From Chrysomallon squamiferum (Eukaryota > Mollusca > Gastropoda > Neomphalida > Peltospiridae), in assembly GCA_012295275.1 (NCBI GenBank), contig CM022667.1, positions 20,658,410 through 20,685,909 of the forward strand: DNA of 27,500 nt. The letters run 5' to 3'. Made by a program: the position numbers and the translations under genes. The number at the start of each line of letters is the position of its first letter. Within the stretch, counting starts at the first letter, position 1. The notes below the pieces were generated by a model that saw nothing but the letters and a program-made list of their open reading frames with translations, ran no database searches and was not told the DNA's origin. Below are positions 8,755 to 18,862 of the stretch, piece after piece.

Positions 8755-9345
8755 ACAACAAATATGTCAAGTGTTATCTCAGCCACATTCACGTGATAGG
8801 TGTAAAATCGGACGTTATTAAGTACTTTATCTGATATGCATTGTCAATCGAACACCTTTCGCATTTCACGAAGTCTCCTGTAGCACGTGAAATAATGTTT
8901 GGCATTCGATTATAATAATAAACATTGCATTGTGGTTTTGCATGTTGGCGTCAAACGCGATAGCGGGGAAGCCTGGTTTTAGCGAAACGCGAGCGCTATC
9001 TTCGCAAACTGCCACCGAGTCAATAGTCCACTCTGCTTTGCTCTATCATGCTGCTGTCAAAATGGCCGCTGGAGCCGCCACAATCATGCCCATGGCGTCC
9101 CACATTCGCCGTGTGATCGGCAAACAAGAGATAATAAGCAAGAGTGAATCCCAATAGATGTTATTCAACTGGAAATTATGCACCATGTCTGTGAATAATC
9201 TAGTCTATTACAATTCAATAGTGTCATATTGTTTTGCGTCTCATATTTAGATTATACGTTACCATCGCAATGGCGTCGCTGATATTTTGTATTTGACATA
9301 ATTTGGCGTTTCAAATATAAACCTATCTTTTACTAAGACGCCATT
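8755..9345. promoter_or_regulatory. CpG-rich island 1.9-2.5 kb upstream of the Tbx20 start, candidate enhancer
   Basis: This is the closest large island to the gene. It starts with a directly abutting NK2-type site and GATA site (TCAAGTG 8767-8773, TTATCT 8774-8779). Then come CACGTG (8790-8795), AGGTGTAA (8798-8805), a second TTATCT (8827-8832), a PBX/Meis-like TTGTCAATCG (8841-8850) and ACACCT (8852-8857). The part 8930-9130 is strikingly CpG-rich for this locus and contains AAAATGGCCGC. A 75-codon plus-strand frame (8930-9157) crosses it, but its start is not in a good context and it matches nothing I know. Regulatory function is inferred. Confidence 0.4.
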
Positions 9346-9744
9346 ACCATATTAATATTTTGTCGAATTATTCTCTCTCCTCCTCTCCATCGTTCTCTCT
9401 CTTTTTTTTTTTCTTTTTTTTCTGTTCTTTTAATGGAATAGAAAAAGAAATTTCGTAACGTGAACAAACGAAAGAAATAACCATAATTTACATATATATT
9501 TTATAAATGATATTATTATTCAGAAAAAAAAATTGTTTAGACTTTAGTTGTTTTTCAGTTTTTGGGGGCTTGTTTGGTTATTATTATTTATTATTATTAT
9601 TCTTTTTTAACTCTTTTTTTTTTATCAACTTTTTCTTCATTCTTTTAACACTTCAAAATTTGTTACATTAAAATTTAGTTTTACTATTTTTTTTTTATTA
9701 ATATACAAACAAATAAATAAATAACATTAACAACATCAGCAGAG
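9346..9744. other. T-rich intergenic sequence
   Basis: Poly-T and CT-rich runs (9400-9421, 9590-9630). Nothing else seen. Confidence 0.6.
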
Positions 9745-9796
9745 CAATAATAATAATATTAATAACAACAACCACAACAACAACAACAACAACAAA

Positions 9797-9853
<57 letters not shown>
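9745..9853. repeat. (AAC)n-(AAT)n compound microsatellite
   Basis: AAC units to 9794, then about 18 AAT units to 9852. Confidence 0.92.
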
Positions 9854-9854
<1 letters not shown>

Positions 9855-9980
9855 TGTCACCTGCTGTCGTTATATCACGTTTTTATTTATAATTATCAGC
9901 TATGTTATCATCATTAATAGATAGAAGAATAAAAAAATATATATATATATAAATTCTCGCATTTTAATATAATTTTAAGC

Positions 9981-10115
9981 GTCATCAACATCATCATTAT
10001 TACAACAACTACTGCTACTACTACTACCACTACTACTACTACTGCTGCTGCTGCTGCTACTACTATTACTAACACTACTACTTTCTAGTAGTAAAAGAAG
10101 AATAGTAGTAGTAAT
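9981..10115. repeat. (ACT)/(GCT) compound array with an inverted (AGT) tail
   Basis: ACT and GCT units (10008-10082), a TTTCTAG centre, then AGT units on the same strand, so the end of the array can fold back on itself. Confidence 0.85.
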
Positions 10116-10189
10116 CAGATAAATAATTCTTATTATATTCGTCTTCCAGCTTTTTGTTATTGTCATCGTCTTTGTCATCATCAGAATTA

Positions 10190-11040
10190 GAACTGTTATC
10201 CTGGCTGACAAAAACGCGTAGAACAGTAAGACACGGACGTAAGACCGGTGTAAAAGTGAGTGGTAAAGAAAGATGTTATTACATTGAGTTTTTCTTCACG
10301 CTGTCATCGGATACAACCAAGCCCAGATGTCGAGTGAATTACATGTATGAAAACACGTGGTAAGGACTAAGATAGTACAATTTGGAACTTTACACAGGTT
10401 TTTACAAAATGTCACTTGAGCTGCCGCATCGAACAGATCGTGCGTGATAGCTTCCTTACAGATACTCTTAATTTGAGTATCCAAACCCGTCTTCAAAGTG
10501 TGTATATTAATTATAGTTATTGGGGGTTCCCCATGACATCAGGACATGCTGACAGAGCTAGCCAGCACACGTCTACAGAGCAAATGTCAAACAAGATAAT
10601 TGTAGGCAAACAGAGGGGTCGCACTTTAGCGAGATTTGTGTAGAATCTGAAGGCATTATCCTCGACGCGAAACCTATCACGGAAAGGCCTCTCGGCTTGG
10701 AATGATTGCTGAAGCGGCAGTCACAGAGGATTAAATACATCAAACTCTTCACTCAGACAATTGGTGCCCCTCACGATCACTGGAATAAACATAACAAACG
10801 AAAGAGAGAACGTTGCACCGGAGGTATTGTCATTTGCTGCGGATTTGCACTCCGCGGAGGCGAAACGTGCTGCGTACCCGGTTAGGCTAAAGCCAGTATT
10901 TGTTAAATGCTTTAGGTTTGGCGCAATACTATTAAAGGGTTAAAGTGTTTTGTGACACTCGGTGTGATCTTTCCCACTGGTTAGCGTGCGTCCATTCAAA
11001 CCATTTCTCTCGTTTTCAAACACACGCGAGAGAGAAAAAA
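10190..11040. promoter_or_regulatory. Large GC-richer island, candidate regulatory region
   Basis: The largest continuous non-repetitive island in the flank (about 850 bp). It contains a perfect Rel-type site GGGGGTTCCCC (10522-10532) followed by a CRE/AP-1-like TGACATCA (10534-10541). It also has a ten-base palindrome CTCCGCGGAG (10850-10859) and an imperfect T-box palindrome TGACACTCGGTGTGA (10953-10967). Stop-free stretches of 60-76 codons occur on both strands and overlap one another. None is recognisable, so I read them as a by-product of higher GC. Confidence 0.35.
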
Positions 11041-12160
11041 ACAACAAAAAAACAACAAGAATAACATTCCTCTTCATTTGCAGTTCTTCATTTTATGTCA
11101 TACCACTTACACTCCATAATTATTTTAAATAGGATTCTAATGTATTATAATTATATAATCACAGTTTTGTCTCTTCTCGATGAACACACAGAGTTTGACT
11201 TAAAGCAGCTTACTGAGGAACATTTTCATGAAATCACCAAATTCATGGAACATAATTTAATCACATATAAAGAAAAGTTTATCAATACTTTGCAATATCT
11301 TTGATAATTTTTGTTTACTTTTATGAGATAGTCATATAAATATACCCGCATAAATTCAATTTTATTTTGCTGCATTGCAAGCCAAAATTTTATAGTACAA
11401 GAATAACCTTTTTGTCTTAAACTAGGATATGTAAATTAAGGTTTGTGAGTTACAAGTGTTGAAACAAGACGAGCAGCGTGTTTTGCCATTCACGTCTACA
11501 CGTTTTAGAAACAACTAGCAAAGTTTACAACACAGTTCTACTCCTGTTTCACGCTTAATGTATTTACGTTATTCGAGCAGCAGATAAAATTTAACAAACT
11601 TTATTTAGGTGTAATATTTCTTTCGTCCGAATCCATTGTGCTTCTGTTTTTTAATTCGTTTTCTTTAAACTTCTATATATATGTCTGTCTGTGTGTGTGT
11701 GGCTGTGTGTGTGTCTGCGCGTGTGTATGTGAGTGTTAGTATTTATAATTAAAATAAATACAAAACGATATGGAATAACTGGTTACTGTCTTACGATATC
11801 AGCTGTATCGTGCGAATGTTAGAATGGTTGTGAACATCATTCTTTATAAAGTGAGGTAGATGATTACCTTGGGCTTTTGCGGTTCTTTCGTTAGTGTTTT
11901 ATATATCTAAATGTTGTCAAAATGACTGTTCATATGAAATCTAACCTGGGATGAACTGTTATTTTCAGCCATTTTAAATTATAATTTTATAAACTGACCC
12001 ACTTACTTTAATTAATCAGTCGTCTAGGATACGAGTTTGAAAAACTGTTACACACAAATAAAAATATTTAGCTTACAGTTTTTTTAATAAGAAGATAAAA
12101 GGCAGTAATGACAATGTTAATTTTTTCGTTTCCAAAACAGTCTGTGAGGTTTGAATCCCT
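11041..12160. other. Mixed AT-rich intergenic sequence
   Basis: Contains a GC-richer patch at 11460-11600 and a short (TG)n run at 11690-11735. A 69-codon plus-strand frame at 11095-11304 is AT-rich and unrecognised. No gene supported. Confidence 0.5.
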
Positions 12161-12162
12161 AC

Positions 12163-12201
12163 AAAAAAATAAAAAATAAAAAATAAAAAATAAAAAATGA
12201 A
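12163..12201. repeat. (AAAAAT)n array
   Basis: About five copies, immediately after GGTTTGAATCCC. Could be a retroposon-type A-rich tail, but no retroposon body is recognisable upstream. Confidence 0.8.
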
Positions 12202-12418
12202 AAAGGTGTTATAACATACTATTACTCTATGTTTAATTACAAGCGTGTTGGTTTCACGGGTTGAATACGTTTAGGAAAGTCAGTGGTTTTGTCTTCTGTG
12301 AAACTTCTCTCGAGATGGAATCATTTCCGCGATGCTGTGATTTATTAAGTGTAAAACAAATCCTCAATAAGCAAACAAACATCCTGTCTAATAGAATTAT
12401 TTCTAGAAATTTATATTA

Positions 12419-12620
12419 AAAAAAAAGGAAAAAAAAAAAAAAAAAGGAATAAGAATAAGAAAACCAAAAGAAGAAATAAACAGTGATATTAATAATTAAT
12501 TAATTAATTTATTTATTATTACTATTATTTTTTTATCTGCCTATTTCTTCTCTTATTCATTCTCTTTTTTCATTTCTTTTCTTTTTTTTTTTTTTTTTTA
12601 AATTTTTTTTTAATTATTAT
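12419..12620. repeat. A-rich then T-rich low-complexity block
   Basis: Poly-A (12419-12445) and poly-T (12580-12610) about 140 bp apart in opposite sense, with TTAA/ATTT steps between. Confidence 0.8.
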
Positions 12621-12769
12621 TATTTGTGAAAAATAACTTCATTTAAACAAAATTCAGAAAGATCATTGTGATCATAAGTTTCAAGAAATAAATATATTTT
12701 TTTTCGTTCCTGTTGTCACTATTATTATTGTTGTTGTTGTTTTATATTATCATTACTACTGAACACTTG

Positions 12770-13130
12770 GTTACTTGGTAATGGTAATTAACAAAGTCAC
12801 ACTAAGCTCAAAGCAGTCTGTTTACTGTATGTACAGGCATTCTTCACTTTACCCGACTTAGCATCAACAGGACCCGTTACTTAAAGTCAACTCAGATGGT
12901 GAAAACAGTGAAACGGGAGAGAAAGAAAGAAACTGCAGTATGCGAATGGAGAAGGAGCTAACTTGTCATAGATGGTTGTTTTAAAGAATGCTTATATCTG
13001 TTTCTTGTCAAACGTAAGCAGGCGTCTTGTTAGTTCAAAATATTTACACTGTACAAGTAACTGTACACTCTGCGAAAACCTCGTGTATCGGAGAAATCTT
13101 GAAGACGTCGAGGAAACTGAATCACATAGT
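12770..13130. other. GC-richer island
   Basis: Unique sequence. A 59-codon plus-strand frame (ATG near 12971, stop near 13150) carries a Cys-rich segment (CTSNCTLCENL). I do not recognise it and it has no other support. Could be a regulatory element or a chance frame. Confidence 0.2.
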
Positions 13131-13765
13131 TTTGTCTTAAAGTATTGTTAATTATAATTATTGTCTAAAGTAAGTCTAACAGTAACTATCGAAATGTTGT
13201 CTTAAGTGTGTTTAGTTATAACTATTGTTTAAAATATTTTAAATTAAATTATTACAAGTTAGTTTAACTGTGACTATCAAAATACTGTCTGAAGCTTGTT
13301 TACTTATAATTATTGTCTATTGTGTTTAATTATATCTAATGTTTGCTTAATCATAATTGTTGTCTGACGGGTTTTTAAAATGATAACTATTGTCTAAAGT
13401 TTATTTAATGATAACAACTGTCTAAAGTTTGTTTAATTATAACTATTGTCTAAAGTTTGTTTAATTATAATTATTGTCTAAAGTTTGTTTAAAGATAATA
13501 TTGTCTAAAGTAGAGTTAATTATAGCAATTGTCTAAAGTTTGTTTAATTATAACTCTTGTCTGATGTTTATTTAATTTTATCTTTTGTCTAAAATTTGTT
13601 TAATAATAACTTTGTCTAAAATTTGTTTAATTATAATTCTTGTCTAATGTTTGTCTAATTATAACTACTGTCTAATATTTAATTATGACAATTGTCTGAA
13701 GTTTGTTTAATTATAATAATTGTCTACAGTTTGTTTAAATATAACTATTGTCTAATGTAGGTTTG
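13131..13765. repeat. AT-rich minisatellite, about 20 copies of a 28-bp unit
   Basis: The unit reads roughly TTTAATTATAACTATTGTCT followed by AAAGTTTG. Copies vary by single substitutions and small indels, are best preserved around 13380-13560, and fade at both ends. Most copies carry the homeodomain core TAATTA. Confidence 0.9.
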
Positions 13766-13839
13766 AAAATGGGGGCTGCATAACGTAAATTATATTGTTA
13801 AAGTATAATTATGAATAACTATTGTTTAATTAGGAAACA

Positions 13840-14130
13840 ACTCTACTCTGATTTCGTTTTTCAGGCAGTATAATCCACGACAATCTACTCAAAAATGAAA
13901 TAAGAGAAAGGTTTCTCCATTCTGCCATGACTAAAACGCCTACAGACTTTAAACCTTTTCAGTATTCATTGTAAACAGCGGTGAAAGGGAAGACGCATTT
14001 GTTTGTGTGGATGATGATTGTACAATTTCTGTCATTTCTGTCTATGTGTGTGTTACAATATGTTTATAACTAGCATATCATTTTTAAGTGTTGCGTTCAT
14101 TCGCGTTGTCAAGGATGCACTATAAAACAC
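13840..14130. other. Short GC-richer stretch
   Basis: Unique sequence with no open frame of note. A T-box half-site TCACACC lies just past it (14133-14139). Nothing else supported. Confidence 0.3.
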
Positions 14131-14342
14131 ATTCACACCCACACACATGGACCTACAAATATTTACTATATGAACATACATACAAAAACACTGACAACAA
14201 CAAAGACAACAAAGAAATGCGGATCTCTAGATTAATGAAATAAATATGGACAAAATAATAATGTTTTGATAATAAATCAGATTTGTTGCGTTTATAAAAA
14301 CATCTATGTAACTTTATTGGAAAAGAAATTAATTAGCATACT

Positions 14343-14344
<2 letters not shown>

Positions 14345-14394
<50 letters not shown>

Positions 14395-14417
14395 TACTAC
14401 TACTACTACTACTACTA
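14345..14417. repeat. (TTA)n-(ACT)n microsatellite
   Basis: About 16 ATT units followed by about nine ACT units. Confidence 0.92.
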
Positions 14418-14589
14418 CCATACTCAGCGTTTCTTCGTTTTTATTTTTTTTATTTTTTTTTTTTGGGGGGGCGCTTTTTTTCCCTTGAAAATGTGAGAAT
14501 CGTATAGAAGTTTGAAGGAATTATATCATGAAAAATGTAGAGAATATTTATATTATTACTTTATTTTATCAGACTCTTGATGCTTAAGA

Positions 14590-14960
14590 AAGTAATATAC
14601 ACGTGCAGACACACAAGCAGCTGAGCATGGCATAGCGGCGACTGCATTGATATACACAGTGACGATTACAATACTCCCTGCGCTGGTTAATATATACGAA
14701 ACAGACCTGGCATTTCGACAGTTATTTGATATAAATGATTGCCTGTAACGTTGTTAGCGGCAACATGAGCCATGCAAATCTGTACAAGCCTTTATCGTGA
14801 TTTTGACTAACAAGATCTCGCAAGATCTCACGAGAAGGCGCCAACCTGTGTCCCAATCTCGCATTATCTCGTCTATCCCGCAATGAATTTCCTATAAAGT
14901 GGACAGTTATTGTTTGTTGCGCCGATTGAGGCGAGTTCTACCAATATATGATACAGCAGA
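14590..14960. promoter_or_regulatory. GC-richer island with tandem TCTCGCGAGA-like sites, candidate promoter or enhancer
   Basis: Contains a perfect octamer ATGCAAAT (14772-14779). Two abutting near-matches to the TCTCGCGAGA element lie at 14816-14825 and 14826-14835, with two more ATCTCG half-sites within 45 bp. A TATAAAG (near 14893, plus strand) follows about 60 bp downstream. A stop-free stretch of about 50 codons (plus strand, 14598-14750) has no ATG and no homology I know. Confidence 0.35.
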
Positions 14961-15065
14961 TGAAATAAAATAAAGTCTTATAGAATAGGGAAATTACTTT
15001 AACGATTATCATCTCAAATTGCTATGAGATATTCCAGTGAAGGAGAAAAGAGAGGAGATGTTATA

Positions 15066-15077
15066 CCGACTGAGCTA
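15066..15077 (-). other. tRNA A-box-like sequence, possible SINE relic
   Basis: On the minus strand TAGCTCAGTCGG is a perfect fit to the pol III A box and to the D-arm of tRNA-Lys. The match extends to AGCTCAGTCGGTA. No B box follows at the expected distance, so at most this is a truncated tRNA-derived element. Confidence 0.2.
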
Positions 15078-15095
15078 ATGGTTTTCCTAGGGCTT

Positions 15096-15385
15096 ACAGA
15101 TAGGCAGCAAGAATTCCTAGAAACCAATATGTTATTTTAACAAATCGAACTGATTAACTAGAAAAAAAAAAAAAAAAAAAAAAGAAAAGAGAAAAAAAGA
15201 AAGAAAGGAAAAAGATCTGAAATATATTCTGTAATATATTCTTTAATTAAAATTATAATAATGTATATCCAGATAGGCTACAAGAATGCCTGGAAACCAA
15301 TGTTATTATGAAAAAAGACGAAGAAGAAGAAAAAAAAAAAAACTGAAAACCATTCTGTAATTAAAATTATAATAATGTATTGTTA
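15096..15385. repeat. Two-copy imperfect tandem duplication
   Basis: AGATAGGC.ACAAGAAT.CCT.GAAACCAAT occurs at about 15098-15130 and 15271-15301. In each copy an A-rich tract and then CTGAAA..ATTCTGTAA and AATTAAAATTATAATAATGT follow. The copies are about 171 and 110 bp and differ mainly in the A-rich tract. Confidence 0.75.
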
Positions 15386-15644
15386 TTTTTAACTGCTCAT
15401 ACTTTATAAGTAAAAGTAGATATATATTTTTTAATATTACATTTTAATATTTTTTATTATTTTATTTTTAGAAATTAACTTTAATATGTTCTTTCTTCCC
15501 CTGTCTGTGAGTTTATGTGTGGAACATACAGATGCGTCTTTATTTTATAATCAAAACCTTCTTCTAGTTATATTTGGAAATGAAAACATTTAGAAAAAAA
15601 ATATATATAACATTATTTATTGGCTAGGACTTGGAACAAACATT

Positions 15645-15780
15645 GTAGCAAAAAAAAAAAAAAAAAAAAAAAATTAAAAAAATATAATTTAAAAAAATAA
15701 TTAAAAAAAAATAAACAAAAATAAACAAAGAAAGAAAGAAAAAAGAAAAGAAGAAAAGTAAGTAAAGAAGTTCTAGAGAA
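15645..15780. repeat. A-rich low-complexity tract
   Basis: Poly-A of about 23 residues followed by AAAT and GAAA units. Confidence 0.85.
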
Positions 15781-15949
15781 ACAAATTAAATACAGCAAAA
15801 ATAATCTGTTAGAACATAGAAATATTAACAGAAGAATAAAAATAAATAAGAAATAAAATGTAAGAATTTCTGTATAATCCGGCAGCATAAAGCGCTGATA
15901 AATGAAGAGCAAACAGAACGATACATAATTAATTTCTATTTTCGCCTTT

Positions 15950-16285
15950 GCAAGGAAGAAAAACAATTTTGTGTGAAGCAGTAACTAAGGGGCTGGTAAT
16001 TAACGTCGAGTCAAGTTTTGTTTGGCACGAGATCACGGAGATAATATTTTGTTTGATTTTGATGTTAAAAGATATCAAAGTGAACAGCGAGAGAAACACT
16101 ATTTTACTTTGTGATGAAAATGTTCATTGCGTGTTCAGTCTACCTATTCCAGGCGAAGACATCACATATAATTTTCTTTGTAATTTGACGATAGCCGTAA
16201 AGAGATCTGTACGACATTGTCATTATTCGAACAATGAGAATTCAATTACAGCAAAATGTGACTTACAAAGTAAAATTCTTTAATG
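15950..16285. other. Non-repetitive stretch with a 111-codon plus-strand open frame
   Basis: The frame from 15948 to 16283 is stop-free. Its first ATG is at 16062 (73 codons). The predicted product matches no family I recognise, and the stretch has neither a promoter nor clear splice sites. One such frame by chance is expected in a window this size. Treated as unannotated sequence. Confidence 0.2.
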
Positions 16286-16429
16286 TACCCGAAATTAAAT
16301 TAATTTTTTTTTTTTTTTTAATGTTGATCAGAACGCAGTAGTAATGATATTAATGTTGACTGTGTGATGTCAAATAAATAAAATGAGTTAAAAACACATT
16401 CGTTTTCTTTGTCAACTGTTTCTTTCTTT

Positions 16430-17085
16430 TTTTAAAGTTTACTTTTGAAATAATGCATTGTCGTGTTTCAAGACCCCTGTTCACCTCCGAGTTGGTGTGA
16501 ACGATGTTTTTGTTAAAGGTGCGGGTGGCTTGAAAAACACCAACTGTTCTGTGTTTTTCAATCTGCGAAATGCGATTGTTTGTATTAGTCATAGCATAGA
16601 ATAAAAATTCACCATTTCATAGTCGACTGCATTTCCAAGCTGTCAAAACCCATGTTTCTTTTAAACAGATCATCGATTGAGAAGAATGTGCTAATTAATC
16701 ACATTTATCTCGCCATTTTGTCAAATCTGTTCTCCCATCTTTGATACACTAGCGCTGGCCATCTCCTCCTGTGATCGTCTCTGGTGATTAAGCGATAACT
16801 ATTGTGGAGAGTTCAACAGCTCACAGAAAAACTCTCATATCTCCTACTTTTTGCGGTTATTTATCGTCCTCTTGATCCGTCTATCAAACCCTCTGGAATT
16901 GTGGTTTTAAAACTTAATTCAGTTAGATGGCATGAATATTCGGGAATTAACGACTGCATTCGTTTTGAGGAAAGATCTCTTTTAGGTTCGCTGCGTAAAG
17001 CCAACGCCTTTGCGCCCTGTTTACATTATATCACGCCAAGACGAAGTTTACCAAAATTAGGAAGAAGAAGAAAGAATAATTAAGT
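16430..17085. promoter_or_regulatory. Unique island, candidate regulatory element
   Basis: Contains a T-box half-site GGTGTGA (16494-16500), CTGTCA, a homeodomain-type CTAATTAATCAC (near 16690), TTTATCT and CGCCATTTT around 16703-16718. A 93-codon frame (16802-17083, plus) is unrecognised and begins at a TTG. Confidence 0.3.
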
Positions 17086-17400
17086 CAGACGGACTGCTTT
17101 TAAATACAAAATCATCTTTACTAGATGAGGAGAGAAATGTTTATTAAATTTATTTATTAATTTTTTTAAATTAATTTCTTCCGTTCTTTTTTTTTATTTT
17201 TTAAAAAACCCCGACAAAATCAATTTTCTGTAAAAAAAAAAGCCTTCCTCTTTTGAAATAAGTATTTGATGTAAATAATTCTCTAAATTTTCTTATTCTC
17301 CCCATTTACCAGCAAAACAGTGAGGCCAAGTATTAATATGACCGACAATTTCTCTGTTCCGATAACTTAATTCTAACTCTTGCTTTTATTTTGAGTGAAA
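17086..17400. other. AT-rich spacer
   Basis: T-rich runs. Nothing recognisable. Confidence 0.5.
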
Positions 17401-17905
17401 AACAACTGTTATGTGAGGTATTATTTATATACAGGCCAGTGTGGTAATCGCTAACACAGATCTGCGTATCTAAACTGTATTTGTGTTTCTCTTCGCTCTA
17501 TTTGTATTGTCTGGAACCTGGGCCTTGGATAAATAAGAGTGACAAAAACGCGTTGTGTTTGTCGCTAGACGCAGTGTGATGTATACACCTCATTAATACA
17601 CTCATTAACAGATGGGGGTCTGTTCACAAAAACTTCCTTACAGCGGTGTCAGGCGAGGTTTATCAAAGAAATTCGCAGAGTAAATAGATAAAAGGAAAGT
17701 TTATGAATTGTTTGTTTGTGACGTTGTCAGCATGAAATACGAGACAATTTACCAAGCAGCCTTGCGAGCTTCCTCCAGCGACGCCAGCGTTTTGAGAAAT
17801 CTGAAAATCTGAGAAACATCAATCTCGAAGTTGTGTTTTAACATGATATATCGCCGGATAGCGACGAAGGTCTGAGCGGCTAAACAGACAGTGTCTCCTA
17901 GCTGT
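17401..17905. promoter_or_regulatory. GC-richer island, candidate regulatory element or exon
   Basis: CpG-containing unique sequence between 17400 and 17905. Its right part holds a possible minus-strand exon, listed separately. The rest has no open frame and no repeat. Confidence 0.3.
17749..17901 (-). CDS. Weak candidate terminal exon of an unidentified gene
   Basis: On the minus strand a pyrimidine-containing acceptor (CTCACAG) is followed by 50 sense codons and TAA. The codons are unlike the surrounding AT-rich DNA (GCT, CGC, CTG, GAG and GCG used freely), and the peptide looks like an amphipathic helix (IFRFLKTLASLEEARKAAW). I recognise no family. Against it: the other strand has a short ATG frame through the same bases, no upstream exon can be paired with it, and stop-free runs of this size are expected in GC-richer islands. 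If real it would be the 3' end of a gene on the same strand as Tbx20. Confidence 0.2.
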   Translation of the reverse strand, partial: LGDTVCLAAQTFVAIRRYIMLKHNFEIDVSQIFRFLKTLASLEEARKAAW

Positions 17906-18189
17906 GAGATTACAAAATTACATTTTGGGAAATCGAATCAAAAATAGCTTGATATCAGTGAAAATGAAATTTTATAACTCTCATTCGTGTAGAAAAATTG
18001 TGAAATTATTCTTTCAGCGTGCTTCTAATCTCGTCATCTGGCTTGAAGACTATCCTTTTACAACTTTGTTTTCTGTTGAAAAAAAACAAACAACTAAACT
18101 TTAGTCTTTTTTTTTTGTTTTCCCATTTACAGTTTACATACATTGACCCTTGATAAATAAACACATTACCTGCATTTTAAAAATGTTTC

Positions 18190-18430
18190 TTTTATATATA
18201 TATATATATATATACACAAATTTGTGTATATGTGTTTGTATGAGTGTGTGTTTATTCAAAATACCTACCAACATGCACACATACATATACGCATACATAG
18301 ATACATACATACATACATACATACATGCACCCACACAAACATTCACGTCTACACACGCATACACTCAAGTCTAACACACACACACACACACACGCCTATA
18401 CACACACACACACACACACCTATATATATA
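18190..18430. repeat. (TA)n, (ACAT)n and (CA)n arrays
   Basis: TA at 18194-18215, ACAT units at 18295-18328, CA at 18373-18418 with a short interruption. Confidence 0.9.
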
Positions 18431-18469
18431 AACACGAGTATATGACACTTTATGTTTTTCTGATTAACA

Positions 18470-18730
18470 AACAACACACAAACCAGATTGCTCATCAAGT
18501 AAGTGATGTAAGTAGTCGTGCAGTGGGCAGTAAGAGCTTGTATTTATTACTGTGCGGAAACACGTAAATACGTGAAATGTACGTGTAAACCTGTCAGAGA
18601 CGTGGCACTCGAGGAAAGGATGTTTGAAGGACTAGATCTGTCTAAACAATTTACTCCAATAAAATACTCTCAAGTATATACAACAGAAATTAGCATAGCC
18701 GCCCCCGAAACTAAGACTGTAGTAAAACTA
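18470..18730. other. GC-richer stretch with an open plus-strand frame
   Basis: A 121-codon frame (18518-18883) starts at a GTG and runs into the TG/TA microsatellite, so its second half is an artefact. The first 70 codons are unrecognised. No gene called. Confidence 0.2.
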
Positions 18731-18753
18731 TATATGTATTTATATATATATGA

Positions 18754-18823
<70 letters not shown>

Positions 18824-18862
18824 TGTATATGTATTATATTAATATACATATATATACAAATT
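18724..18862. repeat. (TG)n/(TA)n compound array
   Basis: Two blocks of TG units separated by TA units. Confidence 0.92.

Noticed and set aside
8930-9157. 75-codon plus-strand frame in the CpG-rich island
   Set aside because: No homology recognised and no splice support. High GC suppresses stops in every frame here.
10296-10943. Overlapping open frames on both strands (60-76 codons)
   Set aside because: Mutually exclusive, unrecognised, and explained by island composition.
12143-12201. GGTTTGAATCCC plus (AAAAAT)n tail, like a SINE B box with A-rich end
   Set aside because: The B box is imperfect and no A box or tRNA-like body lies upstream. Not enough for a SINE call.
14598-14750. Stop-free plus-strand stretch of about 50 codons
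   Set aside because: No ATG, poor splice sites, no known family.
15948-16283. 111-codon plus-strand frame
   Set aside because: Begins at TTG (first ATG gives 73 codons), no domain recognised, no context. One frame of this length by chance is plausible.
16802-17083. 93-codon plus-strand frame
   Set aside because: Begins at TTG, unrecognised, overlaps a regulatory-type island.
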